37,643 nucleotides of DNA, taken from the NCBI GenBank assembly GCA_019247775.1, contig JAFBAN010000171.1, forward strand, positions 1-37,643. The letters run 5' to 3'. The first letter of the stretch is position 1. Each line of letters opens with the position of its first letter. This document shows positions 17,007 to 25,256 of this stretch, one piece after another. A program made the translations under genes and the position numbers. This DNA comes from Chitinophagaceae bacterium. GTDB lineage: Bacteria; Bacteroidota; Bacteroidia; Chitinophagales; Chitinophagaceae. The notes beneath the pieces were generated by a model. That model did not search any database. It had not been told where the DNA came from and saw only the letters and a list, made by a program, of their open reading frames with translations.

Positions 17007-17531
17007 ATGGTTATGAACCTCAATGAAATCTTTAACGAAAAGTCCTTAAAGCAGAAGGACAAGGTTAGTAAGATCGCGGGATTGATTTTAGCCGGCACGA
17101 TGGATCCAGATGCGCTGCTGGCGTTTGCCGGGAAATCAGCCGATGCTGAAAAAGCCAGCTGTATTGAAGCCATCGAATTCGCAACAAAAACACATCCGCA
17201 GCTTGCAACTGAAAACTGCCTGAAGTTTGTTACGGCATCTCTTGCAGACAGCGCACCCAGGGTTAAATGGGAGTCGGCAAAAGTAATCGGGAATATAGCT
17301 CCGGTGTTCCCCACTAAACTGAAAGCGGCAGTAAAACAACTATTGATAAATTCGGAGCACAATGGAACGGTTGTCCGCTGGGCAACTGCATACGCATTGG
17401 GAGAGATACTAAAACTCCGGACGGCATTAAATAAAGACCTGCAACCGGCTATTGAAGCGATCTGCAGAAGGGAAGAAGACAATGGCGTAAAAAAGAAATA
17501 CCTGGATGCTTTGAAGAAAGCAGCGAAATGA
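17007..17531 (+). CDS. Small HEAT-like repeat protein
   Basis: A 174-residue, soluble, all-helical protein. Repeated helix pairs such as LTADSAPRVKWES-like (SLADSAPRVKWESAKVIGNI) and NGTVVRWATAYALGEI carry the regular small-hydrophobic pattern of HEAT/armadillo repeats. It is likely a protein-binding scaffold; no enzymatic motif is seen. ATG 17007 (MVMNLNEIF) or 17013 (MNLNEIF) are both possible, and the TTG at 16995 is less likely. It lies between the epimerase and the D-amino-acid dehydrogenase on the same strand, 46 bases after the former and 66 before the latter, so it may be co-transcribed; a role in the pathway is not evident. Confidence 0.82.
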   Translation: MVMNLNEIFNEKSLKQKDKVSKIAGLILAGTMDPDALLAFAGKSADAEKASCIEAIEFATKTHPQLATENCLKFVTASLADSAPRVKWESAKVIGNIAPVFPTKLKAAVKQLLINSEHNGTVVRWATAYALGEILKLRTALNKDLQPAIEAICRREEDNGVKKKYLDALKKAAK

Positions 17532-17597
17532 TCACCAGTTACTGTTTTGATAACTTTAACTGCATGCTGGATATTCGATATTCCTTAAGTTTACGCC

Positions 17598-18851
17598 ATG
17601 AATGTGATCGTTATCGGCGGCGGGATCATCGGCCTCAGTTCCGCTTATTACCTGCAACAGAACGGACATCATGTAACAGTGATCGATAAATCGGATATGA
17701 CCGATAACTGCTCCTACGGCAACGCCGGTTATGTTTGCCCCAGCCATTTTGTGCCACTCGCCACGCCCGGTATCGTTAAACAGGGATTGAAATGGATGTG
17801 GAACAGCAAAAGCCCTTTCTACGTTCAGCCACGGTTAAGCCGCAGCCTTGCGGACTGGGGCCTGAAATTCATGCGGACGGCAACGAACGAGCATGTGGAA
17901 AGGGCCGCGGTGCCATTGCGTGATATTGCGCTGCTCAGCAAAAAAATGTATGAGGAGTGGACGGAATTGCCGCAGTTCAGTTTTGCTTATCAGACCAAGG
18001 GATTGCTGGAGATCTTTCAGACCCAGGCTGGCGCTGATCATGCACATCATGTGATGGAAAAAGCGCATGAGCTTGGGTTGACCGACACGGAACTGCTCGA
18101 TTACGATGCATTGCAAAAACTGGAACCGCAAACCAGGATCGAAGCGAAAGGGGCGGTACATTTTAAATGCGATGCACACCTGTATCCCAATAAACTGATG
18201 AGGCAGTTACTCGATGACCTGCGATCTAAAAATGTAAAGCTGGTAACGAACGAAGCTGTAACCGGCATAGCGCACAGCAATAGGCGGATCACCAGCGTGA
18301 TCACTGCAAACCATGCATATGATGCAGACGCAGTAGTGCTGGCTGCAGGCTCATGGAGCAGGGAACTGGCGGAAAAAATGAAAGTGCGCGTGCCGCTCGT
18401 GCCCGGCAGAGGGTATTCTGTGACGCTTGAAGACTCACCCTATCATCTGAATCATCCGGCAGTGCTGGTGGAAGGAAGAGTAGCGCTGACGCCGATGGAC
18501 GGGAACAAGATCCGTTTTGGCGGAACCATGGAGATCACATCCACCACAACGCCGCCGCGGTTGAACCGTGTGGCGGGGATATTGAAAGCAGTTGAACGCT
18601 ATTTTCCCGAATTCAAAGTGCCCATGCCTGCGGTTGATAAGATCTGGTACGGATACAGGCCCTGCTCTGCAGACGGCCTGCCTTATATCGGTCGGGTGAA
18701 GCGCTGGGATAACCTGGTGATGGCAACAGGACATGCCATGCTGGGTCTGAGCCTCGGTGCCGGTACGGGTAAGCTGGTGAGCGAGATCGTAGATGAGCAA
18801 CCCGCCAGCATGGATATTACGCCATTCGACCCCAACCGGTTTGGCGCCTGA
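17598..18851 (+). CDS. FAD-dependent D-amino-acid dehydrogenase (probable cis-4-hydroxy-D-proline dehydrogenase)
   Basis: A DAO-fold flavoprotein of 417 residues. The dinucleotide motif VIVIGGGIIGLSSAYYL is at residues 3-19, with SYGNAGYVCPSHFVPLATPG next, as in DadA-like enzymes. C-terminal marks are WYGYRPCSADGLPYIGR and MATGHAMLGLSLGAGTGKLV. By family it oxidises a D-amino acid, passing electrons to the respiratory chain rather than to oxygen. Next to a hydroxyproline epimerase the substrate is most likely cis-4-hydroxy-D-proline, giving 1-pyrroline-4-hydroxy-2-carboxylate. Plain D-alanine/D-proline dehydrogenase is the alternative. ATG 17598 places the Rossmann motif directly at the N-terminus, so no signal peptide is present. 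Confidence 0.9.
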   Translation: MNVIVIGGGIIGLSSAYYLQQNGHHVTVIDKSDMTDNCSYGNAGYVCPSHFVPLATPGIVKQGLKWMWNSKSPFYVQPRLSRSLADWGLKFMRTATNEHVERAAVPLRDIALLSKKMYEEWTELPQFSFAYQTKGLLEIFQTQAGADHAHHVMEKAHELGLTDTELLDYDALQKLEPQTRIEAKGAVHFKCDAHLYPNKLMRQLLDDLRSKNVKLVTNEAVTGIAHSNRRITSVITANHAYDADAVVLAAGSWSRELAEKMKVRVPLVPGRGYSVTLEDSPYHLNHPAVLVEGRVALTPMDGNKIRFGGTMEITSTTTPPRLNRVAGILKAVERYFPEFKVPMPAVDKIWYGYRPCSADGLPYIGRVKRWDNLVMATGHAMLGLSLGAGTGKLVSEIVDEQPASMDITPFDPNRFGA

Positions 18852-18948
18852 GCTGCCGCTGGTGTAATAAGTTGACGCCATTCGCAGAAAGGCACCCATT
18901 TTGCGGGAACAGGGCATCCGGCCATGCACGAACGGCAGGGGTAAATTG

Positions 18949-18956
18949 TACATTTA
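18949..18956 (+). promoter_or_regulatory. Possible -7 box of bshC
   Basis: TACATTTA matches 7 of 8 positions of TAnnTTTG and ends 9 bases before the bshC ATG at 18966. Confidence 0.4.
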
Positions 18957-18965
18957 GGACTTATT

Positions 18966-20564
18966 ATGGAGCAACCAGCTAACTACATCTCTTACGAAAG
19001 CACGGGCTATTTTTCCAGGATCGTTACAGATTATCTTTCGGATGCCGGAACACTGCGTCCGTTCTATATGCATCGCCCCGGACCGGAAGGGGTGCGTAAT
19101 GCCATCGCCGCCAGAAAGGAATTTCCTCAGCAGCGCCAGGTATTGGTCAATGCGATCCGGGAGCAATACGAGGGCATTTCCATTTCGCAAAAATTGGAAC
19201 AGGCTGTTGCAGCGCTGGCAGACGATCATACTTTTACGGTAACTACCGCGCATCAGCCCAATATTTTTACCGGGCCGCTTTATTTTATTTACAAGATACT
19301 GCACACTATTAAACTCGCCGATGAGCTGAACAACCAGTTTCCCGGTAAGCGCTTTGTGCCGGTTTACTATATGGGCAGTGAAGATGCAGACCTGGAGGAA
19401 CTCGGATTTGTGAACGTGGGTGGCCGCAGGCTGAGCTGGTCAACCAAACAGACAGGCGCCGTCGGCCGCATGAAAGTAGACAAGCCTTTGATCGTGCTGA
19501 TGGATGAGATCCATGGCCAGGCAGGCGTGCTGCCTTTCGGCGCCGAATTACAGGCGATGTTCAGGAAATGCTACACGCCGGGGAAAACCATCCAGCAGGC
19601 TACACTGGAACTGGTGAATGAACTTTTTGGAGATTACGGACTGGTGGTGCTGATCCCCGACAATGCGCAACTGAAAAAACTTTTCCAGCCGGTGGTGGAA
19701 AAAGAATTGCTGGAAGGCTTCTCGCATCGATATGTCAGCGATACGATCATAAAGCTGGGCGCACACTATAAAGTGCAGGCGGGCGGCCGCGAGATCAACC
19801 TGTTCTACCTGCTGGATGATAAACGTGAACGTATTGAATTACAGGAAAAGACCTACAAGGTACCTGCGCTCGGACTTTCTTTTACCCAGGAACAGATTCT
19901 CGCCGAGCTCGAACAGCACCCGGAACGTTTCAGCGCTAATGTTATCCTGCGCGGTGCATTCCAGGAAACCATATTGCCGAATATCGCATTTATCGGCGGT
20001 GGCGGGGAGCTGGCGTACTGGCTTGAACTGCGGACAGTATTTGCTGCGGTCGGGATCCCTTATCCCGTGTTGCTGTTGCGTAATTCATTCCTGTTGCTGA
20101 AAAGATCGCAGGCTCAAAAAATAAAAGCGTTGGGCTTCGGTGCCGAAGACCTGTTCCTCGATGAACTTTCCCTTCTCAACAAGTTCGTAAAACGGAACAG
20201 TGGGCATCAGCTTAGCCTGCAACACCAAACCGCTCAATTGCACACGCTCTACGACCAACTGAAGCAGATTGCAGGAAGCATCGATGGCAGTCTGCCCGAC
20301 CATATTGCTTCACTTCAGACAAATGCGCTCAAAAAGATCCAGGAGCTTGAAAAGAAACTGCTGCGTGCCGAACGTCAGAAATATGAAACGCAGCAAAAGC
20401 AGATCGCAAAGCTGAAGCAGGATCTGTTCCCCGGTAACAGCCTGCAGGAACGTGTTGATAATTTTTCACTGTGGTACGCGCAATATGGGAGATCCTGGCT
20501 GCGGCATATCTATGATGCGTCGGATCCATTTAATAAAGGATTTGGACTGATCGAATTCAGCTGA
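18966..20564 (+). CDS. bshC: Bacillithiol biosynthesis cysteine-adding enzyme BshC
   Basis: A protein of 532 residues that catalyses the last step of bacillithiol synthesis, joining cysteine to glucosaminyl-malate. Family marks are TTAHQPNIFTGPLYFIYKI (nucleotidyltransferase-like fold with a HxGH-type loop), YYMGSEDADLEELGFVNV, AFIGGGGELAYWLELR and a long C-terminal coiled coil (about 410-490, KKIQELEKKLLRAERQKYE). The ending LWYAQYGRSWLRHIYDASD resembles other BshC proteins. BshA and BshB are not in the window. The 3' end overlaps the convergent unknown gene by 8 bases. Confidence 0.95.
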   Translation: MEQPANYISYESTGYFSRIVTDYLSDAGTLRPFYMHRPGPEGVRNAIAARKEFPQQRQVLVNAIREQYEGISISQKLEQAVAALADDHTFTVTTAHQPNIFTGPLYFIYKILHTIKLADELNNQFPGKRFVPVYYMGSEDADLEELGFVNVGGRRLSWSTKQTGAVGRMKVDKPLIVLMDEIHGQAGVLPFGAELQAMFRKCYTPGKTIQQATLELVNELFGDYGLVVLIPDNAQLKKLFQPVVEKELLEGFSHRYVSDTIIKLGAHYKVQAGGREINLFYLLDDKRERIELQEKTYKVPALGLSFTQEQILAELEQHPERFSANVILRGAFQETILPNIAFIGGGGELAYWLELRTVFAAVGIPYPVLLLRNSFLLLKRSQAQKIKALGFGAEDLFLDELSLLNKFVKRNSGHQLSLQHQTAQLHTLYDQLKQIAGSIDGSLPDHIASLQTNALKKIQELEKKLLRAERQKYETQQKQIAKLKQDLFPGNSLQERVDNFSLWYAQYGRSWLRHIYDASDPFNKGFGLIEFS

Positions 20565-21162
20565 GGATGCCTTTCACAAGTTGTTTCCATTGGAACGCCG
20601 AAAATCCGGTAAGCGCAACCGCTGCAACGGCCTTATTCCGGAAAGCATCCAGCGGATTGTCTGTGTCTGTATTCGGAAGTTCGTTGCGGCCATGCACTTC
20701 TGCAGTCAGTTTTCTGTTTTCGCGCTGCACGATGAAAGTACTGGTTGCCTGTTCAGAAAAGAAATGTGCAGCTTTATCGTCTCCGCCCGAAGGATCAGGC
20801 GCAGGCCGTACGGTAATGCTGATCGCTTCCCATTCGGCGCAGCTGTTCAGATGTTTGTCAATTTTTTCAACCTTTACCCAGTCGTAGCCACCACCGGCCT
20901 GGCTGCCGGGTCCCGGGATATCGATACGGAAATGATCGCCGGGCTTCAGCGCGCGCTCAACCTGGTTGCCGTTCTCGTCTGTATGAAGAAAAGACGCGCT
21001 GCCGATACCGCTCAACCTGCTCCAGTTGTTTACATCGAATAACCTGTCTGTCGCAATTTTAAAAAGGCCTGCCGCTTTTTTATCCGTATCGGCCATCACC
21101 GAAAAGCTGGTATCCGTCTGATCGCCGATGTGTTGCTGAGGTATGGAAGTTTGTGCCGGCAT
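20557..21162 (-). CDS. Unknown soluble protein
   Basis: A 201-residue protein without signal peptide or membrane helix. It has a likely beta-rich middle (PGDHFRIDIPGPGSQAGGGYDWVKVEKI, broken by Gly/Pro) and AISITVRPAPDPSGGDDKAAHFFSEQATSTFIVQRENRKLTAEVHGRNE, then an Ala-rich helix and a C-terminal FSAFQWKQLVKGI. Related sequences are, as far as I recall, annotated only as hypothetical in Bacteroidota. The coding frame is supported by length, start placement after a gap and Bacteroidota-like codon use. Its last 8 bases overlap the end of bshC on the opposite strand. Confidence 0.8.
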   Translation of the reverse strand: MPAQTSIPQQHIGDQTDTSFSVMADTDKKAAGLFKIATDRLFDVNNWSRLSGIGSASFLHTDENGNQVERALKPGDHFRIDIPGPGSQAGGGYDWVKVEKIDKHLNSCAEWEAISITVRPAPDPSGGDDKAAHFFSEQATSTFIVQRENRKLTAEVHGRNELPNTDTDNPLDAFRNKAVAAVALTGFSAFQWKQLVKGILS

Positions 21163-21249
21163 GATCTACAATTTATGTTGGATCACGTAAAAAATATGCC
21201 AGCGCATTTTCAGCGTTGCACAAAAATCCGGTTGCCGGTTGAGTGGAAT

Positions 21250-21771
21250 TTATTCATCAAAGCTATTGGGCCAGTCGCTTTTAAGTCCTGCGATCTTTGC
21301 GCTTACCTCATGCCCAAGTTCCTGTTTGTAATGTGCCACCGATGCGGCTACACCCGCATCCGAAGTGCCGATGATCTGCGCCGCAAGTATGCCTGCATTT
21401 TTTGCGGCATTAAGCGCTACGGTAGCTACCGGAACGCCATTCGGCATTTGCAGGATGGATAACACAGAATCCCAGCCATCGATCGAATTGGAGGACTTGA
21501 TGGGTACGCCGATCACGGGTAAGGTAGTTACGGCAGCAACCATTCCCGGAAGATGAGCGGCGCCGCCTGCGCCTGCGATGATCACTTTCAGCCCGCGGCC
21601 TTTTGCGGTAGCCGCATAATCGAACATGCGTTGCGGCGTCCGATGTGCAGACACCACGGTCAGTTCGAATCCGATATGGAACTGCCGCAGCATATCGGCA
21701 GCGGCCTGCATTACCGGCAGATCACTGTCGCTGCCCATGATGATACCGACAAGTGGGGTGGGAGTGCTCAT
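21250..21771 (-). CDS. purE: N5-carboxyaminoimidazole ribonucleotide mutase PurE
   Basis: A 173-residue PurE of the class I type, which converts N5-CAIR to CAIR in de novo purine synthesis. The phosphate and active-site loop is VGIIMGSDSDLPVM. The catalytic His lies in VVSAHRTPQRMFDYA. AGAGGAAHLPGMVAA and GVPIKSSNSIDGWDSVLSILQMPNGVPVATVAL are standard family segments. No purK follows in the window, so its partner must lie elsewhere. A weak -7-like box (TATCTTGC) lies about 16 bases upstream of ATG 21771. Confidence 0.96.
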   Translation of the reverse strand: MSTPTPLVGIIMGSDSDLPVMQAAADMLRQFHIGFELTVVSAHRTPQRMFDYAATAKGRGLKVIIAGAGGAAHLPGMVAAVTTLPVIGVPIKSSNSIDGWDSVLSILQMPNGVPVATVALNAAKNAGILAAQIIGTSDAGVAASVAHYKQELGHEVSAKIAGLKSDWPNSFDE

Positions 21772-21833
21772 AAGCTTTTATATGCTGCAAGATACCGATT
21801 TCCTTTATGCCTGTTTGCGGAGAACATATTTCT

Positions 21834-22232
21834 TCAGAAAGGCTTCGCTGCTAGTACCTCAATCGCCGCAAAATGAAAATCGCAGATATCTTCTGTAACG
21901 ATACGCCTGCAACCCGCATTTTTTGCGGCATAGTATTCGAGCCCGTCTTCGAGATCGAGGATTGTTTTGTCTGCGGCTACTGCTTTCAGATCGGACTGCC
22001 TGTTTTCTGCCAGCCGGATATGTTCAGCCAGTATGCCTATCTTCCGCCTGGCCAGTGTCTGGCCGCTTTTTTTCGCTGCAAAATAGAAAGCGATGGCGAA
22101 GCAGATCGGAGAACTGTACAGTTGGAAGCCTTGAACGCCGGCCAGACTCAGTACCCGGCTTGAATGACTGAACAGGGGATACTCTTTATTCAGTACCGAT
22201 ACCAGGATATTGGCATCCAGGAAAACCTTCAT
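21834..22232 (-). CDS. PIN-domain toxin (type II toxin-antitoxin)
   Basis: A 132-residue single PIN domain, a metal-dependent RNase fold. The first acidic residue is Asp6 in MKVFLDANILVSVLNKE. The later acidic set is in KTILDLEDGLEYYAAKNAG and the last in IVTEDICDFHFA, as expected for the DxN...E...D...D arrangement. Its ATG overlaps the antitoxin stop as ATGA, giving the usual antitoxin-first operon with translational coupling. RNA target unknown (VapC-type toxins often cut tRNA or rRNA). Confidence 0.88.
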   Translation of the reverse strand: MKVFLDANILVSVLNKEYPLFSHSSRVLSLAGVQGFQLYSSPICFAIAFYFAAKKSGQTLARRKIGILAEHIRLAENRQSDLKAVAADKTILDLEDGLEYYAAKNAGCRRIVTEDICDFHFAAIEVLAAKPF

Positions 22233-22492
22233 TTCCGTTTTTTCGATTTGAAAAATTCCTGTTTTTGCTTCCCGCGAGTAGAGGGTTTGGTGATATACTC
22301 CGCCTGGCCTTCCGCCACTTCGCTAACCCAGCTGGCCAATGGTAAAGCTTCCAGCGATGGATAGTGCCTGCTTGTAATGTTGCGGTACAGGTACTCGGTA
22401 AGCCGCGACAGGCTGATATTATTCTCCTCGGCAAACGCTTTTGCTTTGCTGATCACTTCCTCGTCGAAACTCAAAGTTATTTTCGCGTCCAT
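22229..22492 (-). CDS. DUF6364-type antitoxin
   Basis: An 87-residue protein whose N-terminal MDAKITLSFDEEVISKAKAF and NNISLSRLTEYLY form a strand followed by two helices, the ribbon-helix-helix-like pattern of DUF6364 antitoxins. The C-terminal Lys-rich tail (STRGKQKQEFFKSKKRK) would be the flexible toxin-binding part. Earlier in-frame ATGs at 22513 and 22525 exist, but the first directly abuts the -7 box and the second is upstream of it, so ATG 22492 is preferred. It probably binds the palindromes upstream and autoregulates the operon. Confidence 0.82.
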   Translation of the reverse strand: MDAKITLSFDEEVISKAKAFAEENNISLSRLTEYLYRNITSRHYPSLEALPLASWVSEVAEGQAEYITKPSTRGKQKQEFFKSKKRK

Positions 22493-22513
22493 GATGCCAT
22501 TGGTTTCTTCCAT

Positions 22514-22521
22514 CAAAACTA
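22514..22521 (-). promoter_or_regulatory. -7 promoter box of the toxin-antitoxin operon
   Basis: Minus-strand TAGTTTTG is an exact TAnnTTTG match, with a TTG 16 bases upstream (minus strand). It ends 21 bases before ATG 22492 and decides the antitoxin start. Confidence 0.6.
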
Positions 22522-22530
22522 ACATTTTTT

Positions 22531-22560
22531 ATACGTACAATAATGAAATTCTATACGTAT
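22531..22560. promoter_or_regulatory. Candidate operator: two ATACGTAT palindromes
   Basis: ATACGTAC (22531-22538) and the perfect palindrome ATACGTAT (22553-22560) lie 22 bases apart start to start, about two DNA turns, so on the same helix face. They lie in and just upstream of the -33/-7 spacer of the toxin-antitoxin promoter, the usual position for antitoxin autorepression. Both extend to TATACGTAY. Confidence 0.5.
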
Positions 22561-22636
22561 TAACATCATGTATTTGTACCTAAAAAACAATCCCGGCCAG
22601 AATGGTCAGGGTTGTTTACTTAGCTATCAAATCCCA

Positions 22637-23740
22637 TCAATTTACATCTTTTCCTTCCTTGAGCTGGCCGATCATTTTTTCAACAGCGGTCTTGTTGAGT
22701 GCGTTGGGCGACAGCGGCAGGGCTTTTTCTGCATAGCCAAGCGCGGTCTTATAATCTCCGTTGGCAGAATACCCGCGTACCAGTCCCATCAGCGTAGTGA
22801 ACTGGTTTGGGTACTTCTCATAATTTGTTTTAAATACTTCCAGGGCCTCTTTGTTCTGTTTGCCCGTAAGCAGGTTCCGGCCATATTGGTGGATCTGCTG
22901 CATGGTACCCAGGGGCACGGCTTCCTTCATTACCGCGGCGGCTTCTGCAGTCCTGCCGAGCTTGGCAAGTACCTGCGCTTTGGTAGAGAGGGAAACAAAA
23001 TTCCTGTCGCCAAGCGTACTGTTCACCGCTGTATCGGCCCACTGCAATGCTTCTTCGAGATTCGTGTTGTGATCCACGCTCCACTGCGCCGCATTCTGCC
23101 AGGGCGTCCAGTAAAAGCCTCTGTCGGTGCGAAGCTCCCGGCGGAAAGATTCGATCTGGGTCTTGATCAGATCCACCTCGATCTTAAAGGGAATAGCCAG
23201 TTTTTCCCACATCAGGTTTACTACAGCGCTGTTCTCGGTCTGATTGGTGAATTCATATTTAAGCCACTCGACAGAGCGGTCCAGCGCCACGGGTTTTACT
23301 TTCACCCGCAATACGTCTTTGGAAGCATCGTAGTAATAACTGCCCCAGGAGGTATTGTCCCTGTTAAAAATAAGGGTGCATTCATTGGGATCATACGCCA
23401 CAAAAAAACCGTATTTGCCTGCAGCGATCGGCTGGCCCTCTACTTTGACATCGGTGCTGAATTCGATCGTTGTGCTTTCATTCGAACCCGCACGCCAGGG
23501 AGCTTCTTTGGTAGTGCCGAAACCCTGGTCTATAAATCCCACCGGGACAAGCTGCCCCCAGATCTTCCCTTCCCGGCCTTTTACACCAGGGCGGTCATAA
23601 TGGATCGTTACATCGGTCAGCCCGATCTTTTCGCCCGAGACTGCTTTTTTGTTGCCCCCGCTCGGCGTAATGGTGAGCAGGCGCTGCGATTGTGCAAGCC
23701 CGGCGCTAAGCAGGCATGCCGCAAGTAAGAATGATTTCAT
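22637..23740 (-). CDS. Exported DUF2911 domain protein with TPR-like tail
   Basis: A 367-residue protein with a signal peptide (MKSFLLAACLLSAGLAQSQ). The DUF2911 domain occupies about residues 25-180: VTIHYDRPGVKGREGKIWG, VPVGFIDQGFGTTKEAPWRAGSNESTTIEFS (split by family-typical Trp/Arg), AAGKYGFFVAY and NTSWGSYYYDASKDVLRV. The C-terminal half (about 215-360) is helical and TPR-like (NLEEALQWADTAVN, KALPLSP). The family is frequent in Bacteroidota and has no known activity. It lies upstream of the toxin-antitoxin region and downstream of the fucosidase on the same strand. Confidence 0.92.
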   Translation of the reverse strand: MKSFLLAACLLSAGLAQSQRLLTITPSGGNKKAVSGEKIGLTDVTIHYDRPGVKGREGKIWGQLVPVGFIDQGFGTTKEAPWRAGSNESTTIEFSTDVKVEGQPIAAGKYGFFVAYDPNECTLIFNRDNTSWGSYYYDASKDVLRVKVKPVALDRSVEWLKYEFTNQTENSAVVNLMWEKLAIPFKIEVDLIKTQIESFRRELRTDRGFYWTPWQNAAQWSVDHNTNLEEALQWADTAVNSTLGDRNFVSLSTKAQVLAKLGRTAEAAAVMKEAVPLGTMQQIHQYGRNLLTGKQNKEALEVFKTNYEKYPNQFTTLMGLVRGYSANGDYKTALGYAEKALPLSPNALNKTAVEKMIGQLKEGKDVN

Positions 23741-23849
23741 GTTGTCGGTTTTAAGTACTACAAACTAAGCAGCCTTCCCCATAAACGGCAGGATTATTTG
23801 ACCAGGCGCATAAGCGAAGGATAAGCGGGCATCGATTGCCGGATTTGCA

Positions 23850-25241
23850 CTAGTTGATAAGATAGGCTGAGATCTTCCGCAGCACAGGCGGGGCTTTGAC
23901 CTCGACAATAGTGATGCGGATCGATGCGGTCTCCAGTGCATTGAACACCGCTATCTTTTTCCGGCCTATGGTTGTTCCGCGATATACGGTCTGGTAGCCC
24001 CGCGGTCCTTCCAGCTCTATGATAAAAGATTTCACCCGCTGACCCGATGCGATCATTTCTTCCAGCACCACCGTATTGATCTTTTGTTTCGAGGGCAGCT
24101 GAAACTCCAGCCTCGGATTCGTTTCATCCGCGTACCAATAAGCAGCTGCATCGTTATCCCGCAGATTGGATATGTTATTTGCCTTACCCGCTGCCGGACC
24201 CGTCTGTCTGAAAAGAAGATCTTTCGCGAAAGCCTGCTCGCGTAGTTTGCGGAAACCCATCAATGCTGCAGAATCGTTTGCATGTATGCGCCCCGTTCTG
24301 TCGGGCGGCACATTCAATAACAGGTTTCCGCCATTGCCCACGGAATGCAGGTAAAGGTTGAAAAGCGTTTCCGGAGATTTTACTTTACTGTCTTCTTCGG
24401 AATGATAGAACCAGCCCGGCCTTATCGATACATCTGCCTCTGCAGGTATCCAGTTCTTTCCATTCACATTACCCTGGTTAAGCGTATCGGTAGGCGGCGC
24501 TCCGTTGCCGCGTTTAAATCCTGCCGTATCGAGCAGGTTCCAGTTGGTGTTACCGATAAAGCCTTTCTCGTTCCCGCACCAGCGGATATGCGGGCCGATA
24601 TCACTGAAGATCACCAGTTGCGGCTGCCATTTCAACGCGGAATCCTGGAAACGGTGAAAATCGTAAACCTGTTTCTTGCCGTTCGGGCCCTCACCATTAG
24701 CCCCATCCCACCAGAGTTCGAAGAACTTACCATAACCGGTGAGGAGTTCCTTCATGGTTGAAATATAAACATCGTTGTAGGCGGGAGTGCCGTAAGCCGG
24801 GTGATTGCGGTCCCAGGGTGAAATATAAACACCCATCTCTATTCCCATTTTTTTACAGGCGGCCGCAAGCGCCTTTACCACATCGCCTTTCCCATCCATC
24901 CATTTGCTCTCGCGAACCGTATGGGTACTGAATTTGCTGGGCCATAAACAGAAACCGTCGTGGTGCTTGGCGGTAAGTATGATGCCTTTTGCGCCGGCTT
25001 GTTTAGCTATCCTTGCCCATTGCTCGCAATCCAGTGCCGTAGGATTGAAAACCGATGGGTTTTCTTTGCCATCGCCCCATTCTTTATTCGTAAATGTGTT
25101 GGGCCCGAAATGAACGAACAGGTAAAATTCTTTTTCATGCCAGGCAAGCTGCTCTTTGGTAGGCAAAGGGTGCAGCGGTTTTGGCTGCGCGCTGGCAGCA
25201 GCAGCAAACACAAGCGAGCAGAAAAAGCCGGAGATCTTCAT
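23850..25241 (-). CDS. Alpha-L-fucosidase (glycoside hydrolase family 29), exported
   Basis: A 463-residue protein with a signal peptide (MKISGFFCSLVFAAAASAQP). The GH29 catalytic barrel covers about 25-345, with FVHFGPNTFTNKEWGDG, AKGIILTAKHHDGFCLWPS and SPWDRNHPAYG. The nucleophile is Asp179 in FFELWWDGANG. LLLNVPPDRTGRIHANDSAAL closes the catalytic domain. The last ~110 residues (SNLRDNDAAAYWYADETN to the end) look like an F5/8-type C (discoidin) carbohydrate-binding domain. The missing GH29-A acid/base pattern and the layout favour GH29-B (alpha-1,3/1,4-fucosidase), though this is not certain. It has no polysaccharide utilisation locus genes beside it. Confidence 0.94.
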   Translation of the reverse strand: MKISGFFCSLVFAAAASAQPKPLHPLPTKEQLAWHEKEFYLFVHFGPNTFTNKEWGDGKENPSVFNPTALDCEQWARIAKQAGAKGIILTAKHHDGFCLWPSKFSTHTVRESKWMDGKGDVVKALAAACKKMGIEMGVYISPWDRNHPAYGTPAYNDVYISTMKELLTGYGKFFELWWDGANGEGPNGKKQVYDFHRFQDSALKWQPQLVIFSDIGPHIRWCGNEKGFIGNTNWNLLDTAGFKRGNGAPPTDTLNQGNVNGKNWIPAEADVSIRPGWFYHSEEDSKVKSPETLFNLYLHSVGNGGNLLLNVPPDRTGRIHANDSAALMGFRKLREQAFAKDLLFRQTGPAAGKANNISNLRDNDAAAYWYADETNPRLEFQLPSKQKINTVVLEEMIASGQRVKSFIIELEGPRGYQTVYRGTTIGRKKIAVFNALETASIRITIVEVKAPPVLRKISAYLIN

Positions 25242-25256
25242 AACGGTGATTATGCC

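Noticed and set aside
22568..23728. Plus-strand open frame of 386 codons
   Set aside because: It is antisense to the DUF2911 gene, whose minus-strand protein has a signal peptide and family segments; the plus frame shows no family similarity.
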